DNA from: Roseofilum halophilum BLCC-M91
Lineage (GTDB): Bacteria > Cyanobacteriota > Cyanobacteriia > Cyanobacteriales > Desertifilaceae
Direction of reading: 5' to 3'
Assembly: GCF_030068445.1 (NCBI RefSeq)
Contig: NZ_JAQPOK010000081.1
Location: 1-46,492, forward strand
DNA length: 46,492 bases
Shown here piece after piece: positions 1-7,596 of this stretch. The position numbers were made by a program, and so were the translations under genes. Position 1 is the first letter of the stretch. The number at the start of each line of letters is the position of its first letter. The notes beneath the pieces are model-generated. The model worked only from the letters and a program-made list of their open reading frames with translations, made no database searches and had not been told where the DNA came from.

Positions 1-736
1 CGGGGTCATACTCGTCCATTCCCCCTAAGCTAAAGATCCCCAATTCTCCTTTATATTTACCGCCATCAAAGAGATAGTCAATTTCTATCTCTCCGGTTTC
101 TCCCACCACGAAGTAACCGGAGTCAAATTTGGGTTGAGCCACTATGTCTTCGGGTATTGCCAATGCCGATAACTGAGCGGGTGCTTCTCCATCGACTTCT
201 GTCTCTGAGTCGGAACTTAAAGCACGAAGCTCTTCTGCTGTGCCTGATGCTACTGATTTTTGTGCGATCGCTCCATCGACTTGGCTATCTGAATCGGAAA
301 CTAAGGCCAGATCTTCAACTTCGTCTGTAATTTCTCCCTCTCCTTCTATCTCTGAATCAGAACTTATCGTAGGATACTCCTCTGTTCTGGTAGCTTCTAA
401 GGATTCTTGCCCACTTTCTCCGTCTGGATCTTCCTCTGATGCGTAAATAAAGGGTATTTCTTCTATGTCTTCATCCGGAATTTCTGGTAAAGGATCGCCG
501 TCATTAACTGTATTTTCCGAGGGATCTTCAATTGTATCATCGAGATCGTTGTCTAACTCTAGTTCCGTATGTTCTACGCTACTTTCTTGTCCATCACCAT
601 CAAAATCTATCCCATCATCCAGAGCATCAACGATACCGGAGGGGGTAAGGATGGGTTCTAATATGAAGGTTTTATGGGTTTCCGAGGCGGAATTACCTGA
701 AAACACGGGTTTAAAAAGAAAATGAAACCAAGTCAT
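1..736 (-). CDS. Acidic DUF4114-type protein, 3' end cut off by window edge
   Basis: An open minus-strand frame runs from an ATG at 736 to the window edge without a stop, giving 245 residues of an incomplete protein. It starts [10 protein letters not shown], continues through about 150 very acidic residues (many Asp, Glu and Ser, including a DFDGDG stretch that looks like a calcium-binding loop), and then enters a segment with [12 protein letters not shown] and [12 protein letters not shown]. From memory, that segment resembles the start of the DUF4114 domain found in large cyanobacterial surface or secreted proteins, often with calcium-binding repeats. No classical signal peptide is evident. 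It is divergent from the cyanophycinase gene. The acidic spacer and the domain resemblance suggest an extracellular or envelope protein, but function is unknown. Confidence 0.7.
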   Translation of the reverse strand, partial: MTWFHFLFKPVFSGNSASETHKTFILEPILTPSGIVDALDDGIDFDGDGQESSVEHTELELDNDLDDTIEDPSENTVNDGDPLPEIPDEDIEEIPFIYASEEDPDGESGQESLEATRTEEYPTISSDSEIEGEGEITDEVEDLALVSDSDSQVDGAIAQKSVASGTAEELRALSSDSETEVDGEAPAQLSALAIPEDIVAQPKFDSGYFVVGETGEIEIDYLFDGGKYKGELGIFSLGGMDEYDP

Positions 737-1034
737 AACACACCTGGACGGGTAGCAAAAGGAATAAGTTTAAAGGTATCACTATTTTTTTTGAGTAATA
801 TAAAGATTCGGTAAAGTTGTCCGTGATTTTGATGAAGTTTTTGTAAAGTTATTATCCTAAAAATTCCGACCTAGATCTCGGAAAAATTGGGTCATTTTTA
901 TGCAAAACGGCGAAAATTGTCATAAATCTTAACTTTGGCCCGGAATCCCGCCCGGTCATTAACCCCTTTTCCGGTAAAATGGGGTCTCTATTCGTATTTT
1001 CGAGAAGATGACCGTTAGCTGACTGGGTAAACGA
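737..1034. other. Divergent intergenic region before the cyanophycinase gene
   Basis: This 298-bp AT-rich spacer must hold the promoters of both the DUF4114-type gene and the cyanophycinase gene. I looked for an NtcA box (GTA-N8-TAC), which would fit nitrogen control of the downstream genes, and did not find one. No small gene or RNA is apparent. Confidence 0.5.
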
Positions 1035-2213
1035 ATGTCTGAAGTCTCCAAACCGGCTGGATCGCTAGTGATTATTGGTGGTGCGCTCCGGTATAATAAT
1101 CATGAAGTCTGGAAGCGAATTGTGGAATTATCAGGAGGAGAAGGGGCTAAAATTGCTGTTTTTCCGACGGCGAGTCGGAATCCTCAAAAAACAAATTATA
1201 CGGTTGATGCGTTAAGGGGTCAGGGTGTGGAGGCGATCGCCATTCCGGTAGCGGTAAAAAATCGCGACATCGATTACCGAGAAGCGGTTTATGACCCCCA
1301 ACTTTTAGACCAAGTTCGAGGGTGTAACGGGGTTTTTTTCACGGGCGGAGATCAATCCTATATTACCCAAGCCTTGTATACAGAATCCGGGGAAAATACC
1401 CCCATGCTCGATGCCATTTGGGATATTTATCGTCGCGGGGGAGTCGTTGCCGGAACCAGTGCGGGTGCAGCCATTATGAGTACCACCATGTTTCGCAATC
1501 CTCCTGAGATTTTAGATGTGATGAAATTCGGGGTTCACTGGGGAAGAGAAATTAACCGGGGTTTAGGCTTTATTGGCCCGGATTTTTTTGTCGATCAACA
1601 TTTTCTAGTCCGGGGACGGTTGGGGCGATCGCTCGTAATCATGCAAGCGATTGGTTATAAACTGGGATTTGGCATTGATGAAAATACGGCTCTCGTGGTG
1701 CAAAACGATGAAGCCGAAGTCATTGGGCATCAAGGGGTATTAGTGATGGATTTATCCAATGCCCATCAAGACCTAAAAATCCCTGAATTTAATCTCGATG
1801 GGATTCGACTCAGTTATCTTGGTAAGGGCGATCGCTACCATTTGCACACCAAGGAAGTCAGTTTAAGCGAACTGAAATTAAACGGTGATAAAATTGACCC
1901 CAACGCTCCCGATTTTCATCCCTATATGAGCGGCGATCGCTTCTACCCCGATCTATTAGCCCATAGCGTCCTCGACGATCTCCTCGCTCATCTCATTGAT
2001 AGCAAACAACAGGAAGTTATCGCTCTAGCTTTTAACCCCTTATCCTCAGATCGCAAAGCCCGTCTCGGTTTTAAGTTTACATTTTGGAAAGGACAAGATA
2101 GCCTAGGATATTACACGGGAGCCTTGGGAGTAACGAGCTACACAGTTTTAAACATCTATGCTGCGGTAAAACCTATACAGATGAAACCCGTTTTATATGA
2201 CGAACTGAAGTAA
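1035..2213 (+). CDS. cphB: Cyanophycinase (peptidase S51) with long C-terminal extension
   Basis: Cyanophycinase cuts the storage polymer cyanophycin (multi-L-arginyl-poly-L-aspartate) into beta-Asp-Arg dipeptides in the cytoplasm. The 392-residue product shows the family's GGDQ segment, the nucleophile motif GTSAGA with Ser142, and the DQHFLVRGRLGR block that carries the conserved His. Typical cyanobacterial cyanophycinases are about 270-300 residues, so roughly the last 100 residues (from about 285) are an unexplained extension. Only 6 bp separate it from urtC, so the two are probably co-transcribed. This links mobilisation of an internal nitrogen store with uptake of urea. The ATG at 1035 gives the expected N-terminus. 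The catalytic class is well supported; the role of the extension is not known. Confidence 0.9.
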   Translation: MSEVSKPAGSLVIIGGALRYNNHEVWKRIVELSGGEGAKIAVFPTASRNPQKTNYTVDALRGQGVEAIAIPVAVKNRDIDYREAVYDPQLLDQVRGCNGVFFTGGDQSYITQALYTESGENTPMLDAIWDIYRRGGVVAGTSAGAAIMSTTMFRNPPEILDVMKFGVHWGREINRGLGFIGPDFFVDQHFLVRGRLGRSLVIMQAIGYKLGFGIDENTALVVQNDEAEVIGHQGVLVMDLSNAHQDLKIPEFNLDGIRLSYLGKGDRYHLHTKEVSLSELKLNGDKIDPNAPDFHPYMSGDRFYPDLLAHSVLDDLLAHLIDSKQQEVIALAFNPLSSDRKARLGFKFTFWKGQDSLGYYTGALGVTSYTVLNIYAAVKPIQMKPVLYDELK

Positions 2214-2219
2214 CCTTAG

Positions 2220-3401
2220 ATGTCAGAAACCCTTCTCGAAGTCGGTCGAATTGCTCAACAAAAAAAGCGTCGCCGAAATCTGTGGATTGAAATCGGATTA
2301 GTGATTGCTATTGCCCTAATCCTAATGATTCTCATGCCGTTTATCCTGTCTCCATTCCGGTTAAACCTGTTGGGGCGGTTTTTAGCCTTAGCCATTATAG
2401 CCCTCGGTATTGATGTCATTTGGGGCTTCACTGGACTCTTGAGTTTGGGTCATGGTGTATTTTTTGCCCTAGGGGGTTATGCGATCGCCATGCATATCAA
2501 ACTGCAAATTCCCCCCGAATCCAGTATTCAACTGCCCGAATTTATGACCCTCTATGGAGTCACCGAACTGCCCTGGTTTTGGCAACCCTTTGGCCCCTTT
2601 CCCATCGCTGTTTTAGCCGTTGTCCTAGTTCCGGCTTTATTAGGGGGATTTCTCGGTTATTTAGTCTTCCGAAATCGGATTCGCGGCGTTTACTTTTCCA
2701 TCCTCACCCAAGCCTCAACCATTGTGTTCTTCAACTTCTTCAATGGTCAACAAAAACTGATTAATGGAACCAATGGTCTGACTGACTTTAAAACTCTCCT
2801 GGGTTTTACCGTCAATGAACCGAGAACTCAAATCGGCTTTTATATCATTACTATTCTCTTTTTAGTCCTCACCTATGCCCTCTGTCGCTGGCTGACTAGC
2901 GGTCGTTTTGGCCGCCTCCTCATTGCCATTCGAGATGATGAAAGTCGCGTCCGTTTTTCTGGTTACAATCCCACCGGCTACAAAGTTCTCGTATTTGCTA
3001 TTTCTGCTGGATTAGCCGGATTAGCTGGGGCATTATTTACGCTGCAAACTGGGATTATTTCCCCAAAAGCCATGGATATTGCCTTCTCGATTGAAATGGT
3101 CATCTGGGTGGCTGTGGGAGGACGAGCAAGTTTAGTGGGTGCGATTTTAGGGGCGCTTTTAGTGAACTTTGCCCGCAGTGGATTAAGCGAACAATTTCCC
3201 GAAATTTGGTTGTTTTTCCAAGGTGCATTATTCTTAATTGTGGTGATGGTATTGCCCAATGGGGTCGTGGGATGGTTGAGAACTGATGGCTGGGATTGGA
3301 TACAGGCACGTTTGGGAAAGAAAACTATCGTTACTTATCCCAGTTTAGAAAAAGACCCGGAAGTGCAACAAGAGCGGGAAGAATTTGAAGAGAAATTATG
3401 A
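2220..3401 (+). CDS. urtC: Urea ABC transporter permease UrtC
   Basis: Inner-membrane permease of the branched-chain-amino-acid (LivM) type used by the urea transporter UrtABCDE. The 393-residue protein has a basic N-terminus (QQKKRRR), then many hydrophobic segments, and motifs typical of LivM/UrtC such as GLLSLGHGVFFALGGYA (about residues 72-88) and AGLAGLAGALF (about 261-271). Its 3' end overlaps urtD by the ATGA tetramer, which indicates translational coupling. UrtC normally pairs with UrtB and the binding protein UrtA; neither is present here, and the gene directly upstream is a cyanophycinase instead. The assignment to urea rather than another amide or amino acid rests on family resemblance plus the adjacent UrtD and UrtE. 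Confidence 0.9.
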   Translation: MSETLLEVGRIAQQKKRRRNLWIEIGLVIAIALILMILMPFILSPFRLNLLGRFLALAIIALGIDVIWGFTGLLSLGHGVFFALGGYAIAMHIKLQIPPESSIQLPEFMTLYGVTELPWFWQPFGPFPIAVLAVVLVPALLGGFLGYLVFRNRIRGVYFSILTQASTIVFFNFFNGQQKLINGTNGLTDFKTLLGFTVNEPRTQIGFYIITILFLVLTYALCRWLTSGRFGRLLIAIRDDESRVRFSGYNPTGYKVLVFAISAGLAGLAGALFTLQTGIISPKAMDIAFSIEMVIWVAVGGRASLVGAILGALLVNFARSGLSEQFPEIWLFFQGALFLIVVMVLPNGVVGWLRTDGWDWIQARLGKKTIVTYPSLEKDPEVQQEREEFEEKL

Positions 3402-4156
3402 GTGAAGCGATTTTAGAGATTGAGAATTTAACCGTTGATTTTGATGGCTTTAGGGCCCTCAATCAGCTTACTTTCAGTATGGAACCAGGGGAACTGCGAG
3501 TGATCATTGGCCCCAATGGAGCGGGAAAAACGACATTTTTGGATGTGATTACGGGTAAAACCCAACCGACAACCGGACAAGTGCATTTCAAAGGTCGTAA
3601 TACTCGTCGTTTGGCGGAACATCAAATCGCTCGTTTGGGCATTGGTCGCAAGTTTCAAACGCCACGGGTTTATCTGAATCTGACTCCTAGGGAAAACTTG
3701 GAACTGAGCTGTAATACCAATAAGAACGTGCTTTCGACGCTCTTCAGTCGTCCTCCAGGGAGCGATCGCCAGCGCCTCAATCACCTCTTGGAGATCACTG
3801 GACTTTTTCTCAAAGGCGATATTCAAGCTGCTCTCCTATCCCATGGGGAAAAACAACGGTTAGAAATTGGCATGTTAGTTGCCCAATCTCCCGATCTTTT
3901 ATTAGTCGATGAACCCGTTGCCGGATTAACTGATGAAGAAACGGAACAAACCGGAAATTTACTCCTCAGTTTAGCTGAAAGTCATTCGATTATTGTGATT
4001 GAGCATGATATGGAATTTGTGCGCCAAATTGCCCGTAAAGTCACCGTTTTACACCAAGGTTCCGTACTCTGTGAAGGTTCCATCGAAGCAGTGCAAAACG
4101 ATCCACGGGTGATTGAAGTTTACCTGGGAGAATCAGAAGCAGACGACCATGAGTAA
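3398..4156 (+). CDS. urtD: Urea ABC transporter ATPase UrtD
   Basis: One of the two ATPases that power urea import. The 252 residues contain Walker A GPNGAGKTT (about residues 38-46), a signature segment LSHGEKQRLEIG in place of the usual LSGGQ, Walker B LLLVDEP and a switch His in VIEHDMEF. The LSHGE variant is common in UrtD/LivG proteins. It overlaps urtC by 4 bp. After its stop the operon is interrupted by a DUF433/DUF5615 pair before urtE. Confidence 0.9.
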   Translation: MSEAILEIENLTVDFDGFRALNQLTFSMEPGELRVIIGPNGAGKTTFLDVITGKTQPTTGQVHFKGRNTRRLAEHQIARLGIGRKFQTPRVYLNLTPRENLELSCNTNKNVLSTLFSRPPGSDRQRLNHLLEITGLFLKGDIQAALLSHGEKQRLEIGMLVAQSPDLLLVDEPVAGLTDEETEQTGNLLLSLAESHSIIVIEHDMEFVRQIARKVTVLHQGSVLCEGSIEAVQNDPRVIEVYLGESEADDHE

Positions 4157-4199
4157 ATGAATTAGCTATACTGAGAGTAATCGAGAATGAGGAAAGATC

Positions 4200-4526
4200 A
4201 TGCAGTTAGAAGACTATTTTGATTTTTTATCCCCAGATGATATTCGGCTTAAAGGCACTAGAGTCGGGATTGAAACCATTTTGTATGAATACATTTATCA
4301 GCGCAAAACCGCCGAAGATATTCACAAACTTTACTCCCACTTACCCTTAGAAAACATTTATGCTACAATTCTGTACTTTTTGCATAATCCTGAAGATATA
4401 ACTCAATATATGAGCGATTGGTTGAATTATTGTCGAGAATCTGAACGGCAGCAACTTGAGAATCCCCCCGATCATGTGATTCGGCTGCTTGAGCTTAAGG
4501 AAAAGCAGGCACTTAGGAGATCATGA
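4200..4526 (+). CDS. DUF433 protein, probable antitoxin
   Basis: A 108-residue protein with the DUF433 pattern: FLSPDDIRLKGTRVGIETILYEYI followed by the helical block KTAEDIHKLYSHLPLENIYATILYFLHN. DUF433 domains carry a helix-turn-helix and are commonly the first gene of a toxin-antitoxin-like pair with a DUF5615 PIN-like partner, exactly as here. GAGGAAAG at 4190-4197 is a good ribosome binding site. The stop overlaps the next start (ATGA). The pair is in the same direction as the urea genes and lies between urtD and urtE, an unusual position. Function as an antitoxin is inferred from the family and the arrangement. Confidence 0.8.
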   Translation: MQLEDYFDFLSPDDIRLKGTRVGIETILYEYIYQRKTAEDIHKLYSHLPLENIYATILYFLHNPEDITQYMSDWLNYCRESERQQLENPPDHVIRLLELKEKQALRRS

Positions 4527-4885
4527 TTCAATATTTGATTGATGAAAACTTACCGAATCTTTATCAAGAACAGCTTAAACACTATTTACCAGAATTAAAA
4601 GCTTTAATGGTTGGAGATCCTAATGCTCCTGAGAAAGGAACCCTAGATCCTGAAATTCTACTCTGGTGTGAAGAGCATGATTTTATTTTAGTTACGAATA
4701 ATCGTCGCTCTATGCCTGTTCATTTGAGAGATCATCTTGAGAATAGTCATCAAATACCAGGAATATTTACCTTCCGTAAAAATTTTAGTATAGGCAAAGT
4801 GATTGAGGATTTAGTGTTGATTGCAGAAGCAGGAGATCCTGACGAATATAAAAATCGAATTACCCATATTCCATTATCAATCTAG
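4523..4885 (+). CDS. DUF5615 PIN-like protein, probable toxin
   Basis: A 120-residue protein starting MIQYLIDENLPNLY, the acidic N-terminal strand typical of the DUF5615 PIN-like nuclease fold, followed by PEILLWCEEHDFILVTNNRRSMP, where the Thr/Asn/Asp-type segment forms the second part of the presumed active site. It overlaps the DUF433 gene by 4 bp and ends 16 bp before the urtE start. The known partner arrangement suggests an RNase toxin held by the upstream antitoxin. Activity is not shown by sequence alone. Confidence 0.8.
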   Translation: MIQYLIDENLPNLYQEQLKHYLPELKALMVGDPNAPEKGTLDPEILLWCEEHDFILVTNNRRSMPVHLRDHLENSHQIPGIFTFRKNFSIGKVIEDLVLIAEAGDPDEYKNRITHIPLSI

Positions 4886-4901
4886 AAGGCACAAATTAAT
4901 C

Positions 4902-5624
4902 ATGAATCAAGAAGCATCTTCTCAACCCATTTTAAGGGTATCTGAATTAAATGTTTATTATGGAGAAAGTCATATTCTGCGGAATGTGGACTTGGGAGTA
5001 AGACCGGGACAAATGGTCTGTTTAATTGGCCGTAATGGGGTGGGGAAAACGACCCTGCTGAAAACGATTATGGGGGTGTTAAAACCACGAAGTGGTCATA
5101 TTGTTTTACAAGGGCAAAGTATTGTCGGTCTTCCTCCCGATCGCCGGGCTAAACTCGGTATTGGCTATGTGCCCCAAGGTCGGGAAATCATCCCCAGAGT
5201 CACCGTGAAAGAGAACCTGCTCCTGGGTTTGGAGTCTGGACGCGCAGGCAAAAATAAGGATATCCCCCCCTATATTTACGAGCTATTCCCCGTCCTGGAG
5301 AGCATGTTATGGCGCATGGGAGGGGACTTGAGTGGAGGACAACAACAGCAACTGGCGATCGCCCGCGCTCTCATGGGCCGTCCCCAACTCCTCGTTCTCG
5401 ATGAACCCACCGAAGGCATTCAACCCTCCATTATCCTGGAAATCGAAGCAGCCGTGCGTAAAATTATTGAAACGACTGGTATATCTGTACTCCTGGTTGA
5501 ACAGCATCTGCACTTTGTCCGTCAAGCCGACTGGTATTACGCCATGCAAAAAGGTGGCATCGTAGCCTCCGGGCCGACGGAAGAACTGAGTAAAGATGTG
5601 ATTCAGGAATTCTTAGCCGTCTAG
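4902..5624 (+). CDS. urtE: Urea ABC transporter ATPase UrtE
   Basis: Second ATPase of the urea importer. From the ATG at 4902 the protein is 240 residues, close to the usual UrtE length of about 230. An in-frame start further upstream would add 27 residues that overlap the toxin gene and look unlike the family, so I reject it. AGAAGG at 4884-4889 may be the ribosome binding site. Motifs are Walker A IGRNGVGKTT, the Q-loop region GYVPQGREI, signature LSGGQQQQLAIARAL, Walker B LLVLDEP and the switch His in VEQHLHF. LivF/UrtE proteins characteristically have YVPQGR. It ends the nitrogen block and is separated from urtD only by the toxin-antitoxin pair. Confidence 0.92.
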   Translation: MNQEASSQPILRVSELNVYYGESHILRNVDLGVRPGQMVCLIGRNGVGKTTLLKTIMGVLKPRSGHIVLQGQSIVGLPPDRRAKLGIGYVPQGREIIPRVTVKENLLLGLESGRAGKNKDIPPYIYELFPVLESMLWRMGGDLSGGQQQQLAIARALMGRPQLLVLDEPTEGIQPSIILEIEAAVRKIIETTGISVLLVEQHLHFVRQADWYYAMQKGGIVASGPTEELSKDVIQEFLAV

Positions 5625-5707
5625 AGAAACGACCACACCAAAATCGCCACCGTTACCGTAAAGGCAATATGATTAATCCAATCATCGGAAGTCCAGTTTT
5701 TAAACAT
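5621..5707 (-). CDS. Possible 28-residue single-span membrane protein
   Basis: A short minus-strand frame from ATG at 5707 encodes MFKNWTSDDWINHIAFTVTV followed by AILVWSFL. That is a polar amphipathic start and one hydrophobic span of about 16 residues. Its stop codon overlaps the urtE stop on the other strand. TATAAT on the minus strand lies about 40 bp upstream, inside an imperfect palindrome at 5741-5758. There is no clear Shine-Dalgarno sequence. Cyanobacteria have many real proteins of this size, but I do not recognise this one and it could be chance. Confidence 0.3.
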   Translation of the reverse strand: MFKNWTSDDWINHIAFTVTVAILVWSFL

Positions 5708-5845
5708 AATCGGTTTTGACTTACTTTCTATAGTGTACGGCGTTGATTATAACGCCCCGTGCTAAACTGGGGGAAGGCAAAAGGCAATAGACAATAGGCA
5801 ATAGGGAAAATCCGGTTTTTCCTTTTTTTTGAATCCCTTAATATT

Positions 5846-6325
5846 ATGGCCATTGAAATTGAACGCAAATTTCTAATCAACGGAGAAAGCTGGCGAGGTT
5901 TAGGGAAAGCAACCCACTACCGGCAAGGCTATATTCGCACTGAAAATCATGCTACTGTGCGCGTGCGAATTGCTGGCGATCGGGGCTACTTAACCCTGAA
6001 AACCTTAGCTCCTGGGTCTTCTGGCATTCGTCGCCGAGAATATGAATATCCCATCCCCCTAGAGGATGCCCAGGAAATGCTAGAGTATTTGTGCGATCGC
6101 CCCCAAATCGATAAAATTCGCCATACCCTAACCTGGGGCGGTATGGTTTGGGAAATCGATGAATTTGCTGGAGACAATCAAGGCTTAATCTTAGCAGAAG
6201 TAGAACTCACCGATGCCAATCAAGAAATCGAATTACCCGAATGGGTAGGTGAAGAAGTGTCCGAAGATTACCGTTATTTTAATTCTTATTTAGCCAACCA
6301 TCCCTATAGTCAATGGCAACATTGA
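5846..6325 (+). CDS. CYTH-domain protein (triphosphate-binding)
   Basis: The 159-residue protein is a complete single CYTH domain. It begins MAIEIERKFLI, which holds the signature ExExK. It then has the alternating charged strands expected of the triphosphate tunnel (YRQGYIRT, VRVRIAGDRGYLTLK, RRREYEYPIP, KIRHTL, WEIDEFAGDNQGLILAEVEL). CYTH enzymes hydrolyse inorganic triphosphate or other triphosphorylated compounds or act as class IV adenylate cyclases. Bacterial single-domain members of this length are most often tripolyphosphatases. Substrate cannot be read from the sequence. It stands alone, with a low-complexity AGGCAAT-type repeat upstream (about 5775-5805) and a palindromic dispersed repeat just downstream. 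Confidence 0.85.
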   Translation: MAIEIERKFLINGESWRGLGKATHYRQGYIRTENHATVRVRIAGDRGYLTLKTLAPGSSGIRRREYEYPIPLEDAQEMLEYLCDRPQIDKIRHTLTWGGMVWEIDEFAGDNQGLILAEVELTDANQEIELPEWVGEEVSEDYRYFNSYLANHPYSQWQH

Positions 6326-6336
6326 TAATAATATTT

Positions 6337-6428
6337 TGCCCTCTCCCTATATCCCTCTCCCGTGGGAGAGGGACTTTCTCCCCTTCTCCTGCGGGAGAAG
6401 GGGCTGGGGAATGAGGGGCAACTGTTGA
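6337..6428. repeat. Dispersed palindromic repeat, copy 1
   Basis: Two adjacent hairpins (a CCCTCTCCC/GGGAGAGGG palindrome and a CCCCTTCTCC/GGGAGAAGGGG palindrome) followed by GAGGGGCAACTGTTGA. The same arrangement recurs at 25477-25593. It lies 31 bp upstream of the next gene's ATG and could form a stable RNA structure in that gene's leader. Confidence 0.85.
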
Positions 6429-6459
6429 AACGCTATATTTTTACATCAACCCTAATTTT

Positions 6460-7578
6460 ATGTCGATTCAACTTCGGACTGAAATTCTCAAATCCTACGG
6501 AGCAACCCCTTCAGAAGTGGAAGAACTTCTGAGCTATAATCAAAATATTTTTGACCATAGTCAACTCAATAACGTTCTTACGTTTCCCTTAGAACCGGAA
6601 TCTCATATTCTCACTTGGGAAACTTATCTGAGTGAATCTGAAAAAAATGGCGTATTTCCTATCCTAAAAGATAAACTCATTCAGTGGCAATTCCCCATTC
6701 AATCTGGCATTAGCAAAATGGAGAATTATCGTGCTGCAACTCGCAAAGGAAAAGCAACGGCTGACATGCCAGAAGCGACTGGATTAGTTTTGCAGGAACC
6801 AGAGAACTTAAAATTACAACTTTATGAAAATTTAGCCGGAAAAATTCCCGTTTTAAGGGTTGGATGTCGCCTAGATTTTGTCTCAATTATCCAAGCCTTA
6901 ACCAAGCGCAATGAACCCCAACCCATTCCTGATTCCATGGGAGCAATCATGATTGCTGGATATAATAATTGGGATCGAATTCGTGCCTATCGTCAAGCCT
7001 GGGAAGCTGAACAAAATCAACCGGTTACAGAAATGCAATGGAAACTTGAGTTTAAACGTCTGACTCCTCAAAAACACCTGTATCAAGACCGGTTTATTGT
7101 CCTGAGTTCCGGGGGATATAGTGGGGTGAGTGGGGCAGACATGGGAATGACAGAAGCCGAATGGTTGCAGGTTTCACGTCAGATTCGGTTGGCTCATGAA
7201 TGCACCCATTATTTTACCCGCAGGTTGTTGGGAGCAATGCGAAATAATTTGATGGATGAACTGATGGCAGACTATCAAGGGATTGTTGCCGGAACGGGTG
7301 GCAAGTATCGCGCAGATTGGTTTTTACGATTCTTGGGATTAGAAAATTTTCCCGACTATAGAGTGGGGGGACGTTTGGAAAATTATCGCGGCAATCCTGC
7401 CCTTTCTGAGGGTGCGTTTAAGGTGTTGCAGTCTTTGGTGAAAGATGCGGCAGAAAATCTAGAACGGTTTCATCTCAATCATGTTGAAGCGTTATCAACT
7501 CCAGCCGGACAAGGGCGTTTATTGATTGCGTTGAGTGAATTAACGCTGGAAGAAATAGTCATATCAGTCAATTGGTAG
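6460..7578 (+). CDS. Unrecognised protein with HExxH zinc-protease-like motif
   Basis: A 372-residue protein I cannot assign to a named family. It contains HECTH at residues 246-250, matching the HExxH metal-binding motif of zincin metallopeptidases, and a following acidic helix (MDELMADYQG, Asp266/Glu267) placed as a third ligand could be. The preceding helix RLAHECTHYFTRRLL is of the right amphipathic kind. There is no signal peptide or membrane segment. It is convergent with the halogenase gene, their stops lying 18 bp apart, so it probably is not in the same transcript as the peptide-modifying operon. It could be a neighbour by chance or a helper protease. The gene is preceded by the hairpin repeat at 6337-6428. 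Confidence 0.75.
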   Translation: MSIQLRTEILKSYGATPSEVEELLSYNQNIFDHSQLNNVLTFPLEPESHILTWETYLSESEKNGVFPILKDKLIQWQFPIQSGISKMENYRAATRKGKATADMPEATGLVLQEPENLKLQLYENLAGKIPVLRVGCRLDFVSIIQALTKRNEPQPIPDSMGAIMIAGYNNWDRIRAYRQAWEAEQNQPVTEMQWKLEFKRLTPQKHLYQDRFIVLSSGGYSGVSGADMGMTEAEWLQVSRQIRLAHECTHYFTRRLLGAMRNNLMDELMADYQGIVAGTGGKYRADWFLRFLGLENFPDYRVGGRLENYRGNPALSEGAFKVLQSLVKDAAENLERFHLNHVEALSTPAGQGRLLIALSELTLEEIVISVNW

Positions 7579-7596
7579 TAAGAACCAACCTACGGG

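Noticed and set aside
240-725. Two Ser/Pro-rich plus-strand open frames (240-446 and 465-725)
   Set aside because: They are the antisense shadow of the acidic minus-strand gene at 1-736. Ser-rich composition comes from the complement of Asp/Glu codons.
4821-4901. Longer UrtE start at 4821
   Set aside because: It would overlap the toxin gene by 65 bp and add residues foreign to the family; 4902 fits length and has AGAAGG upstream.
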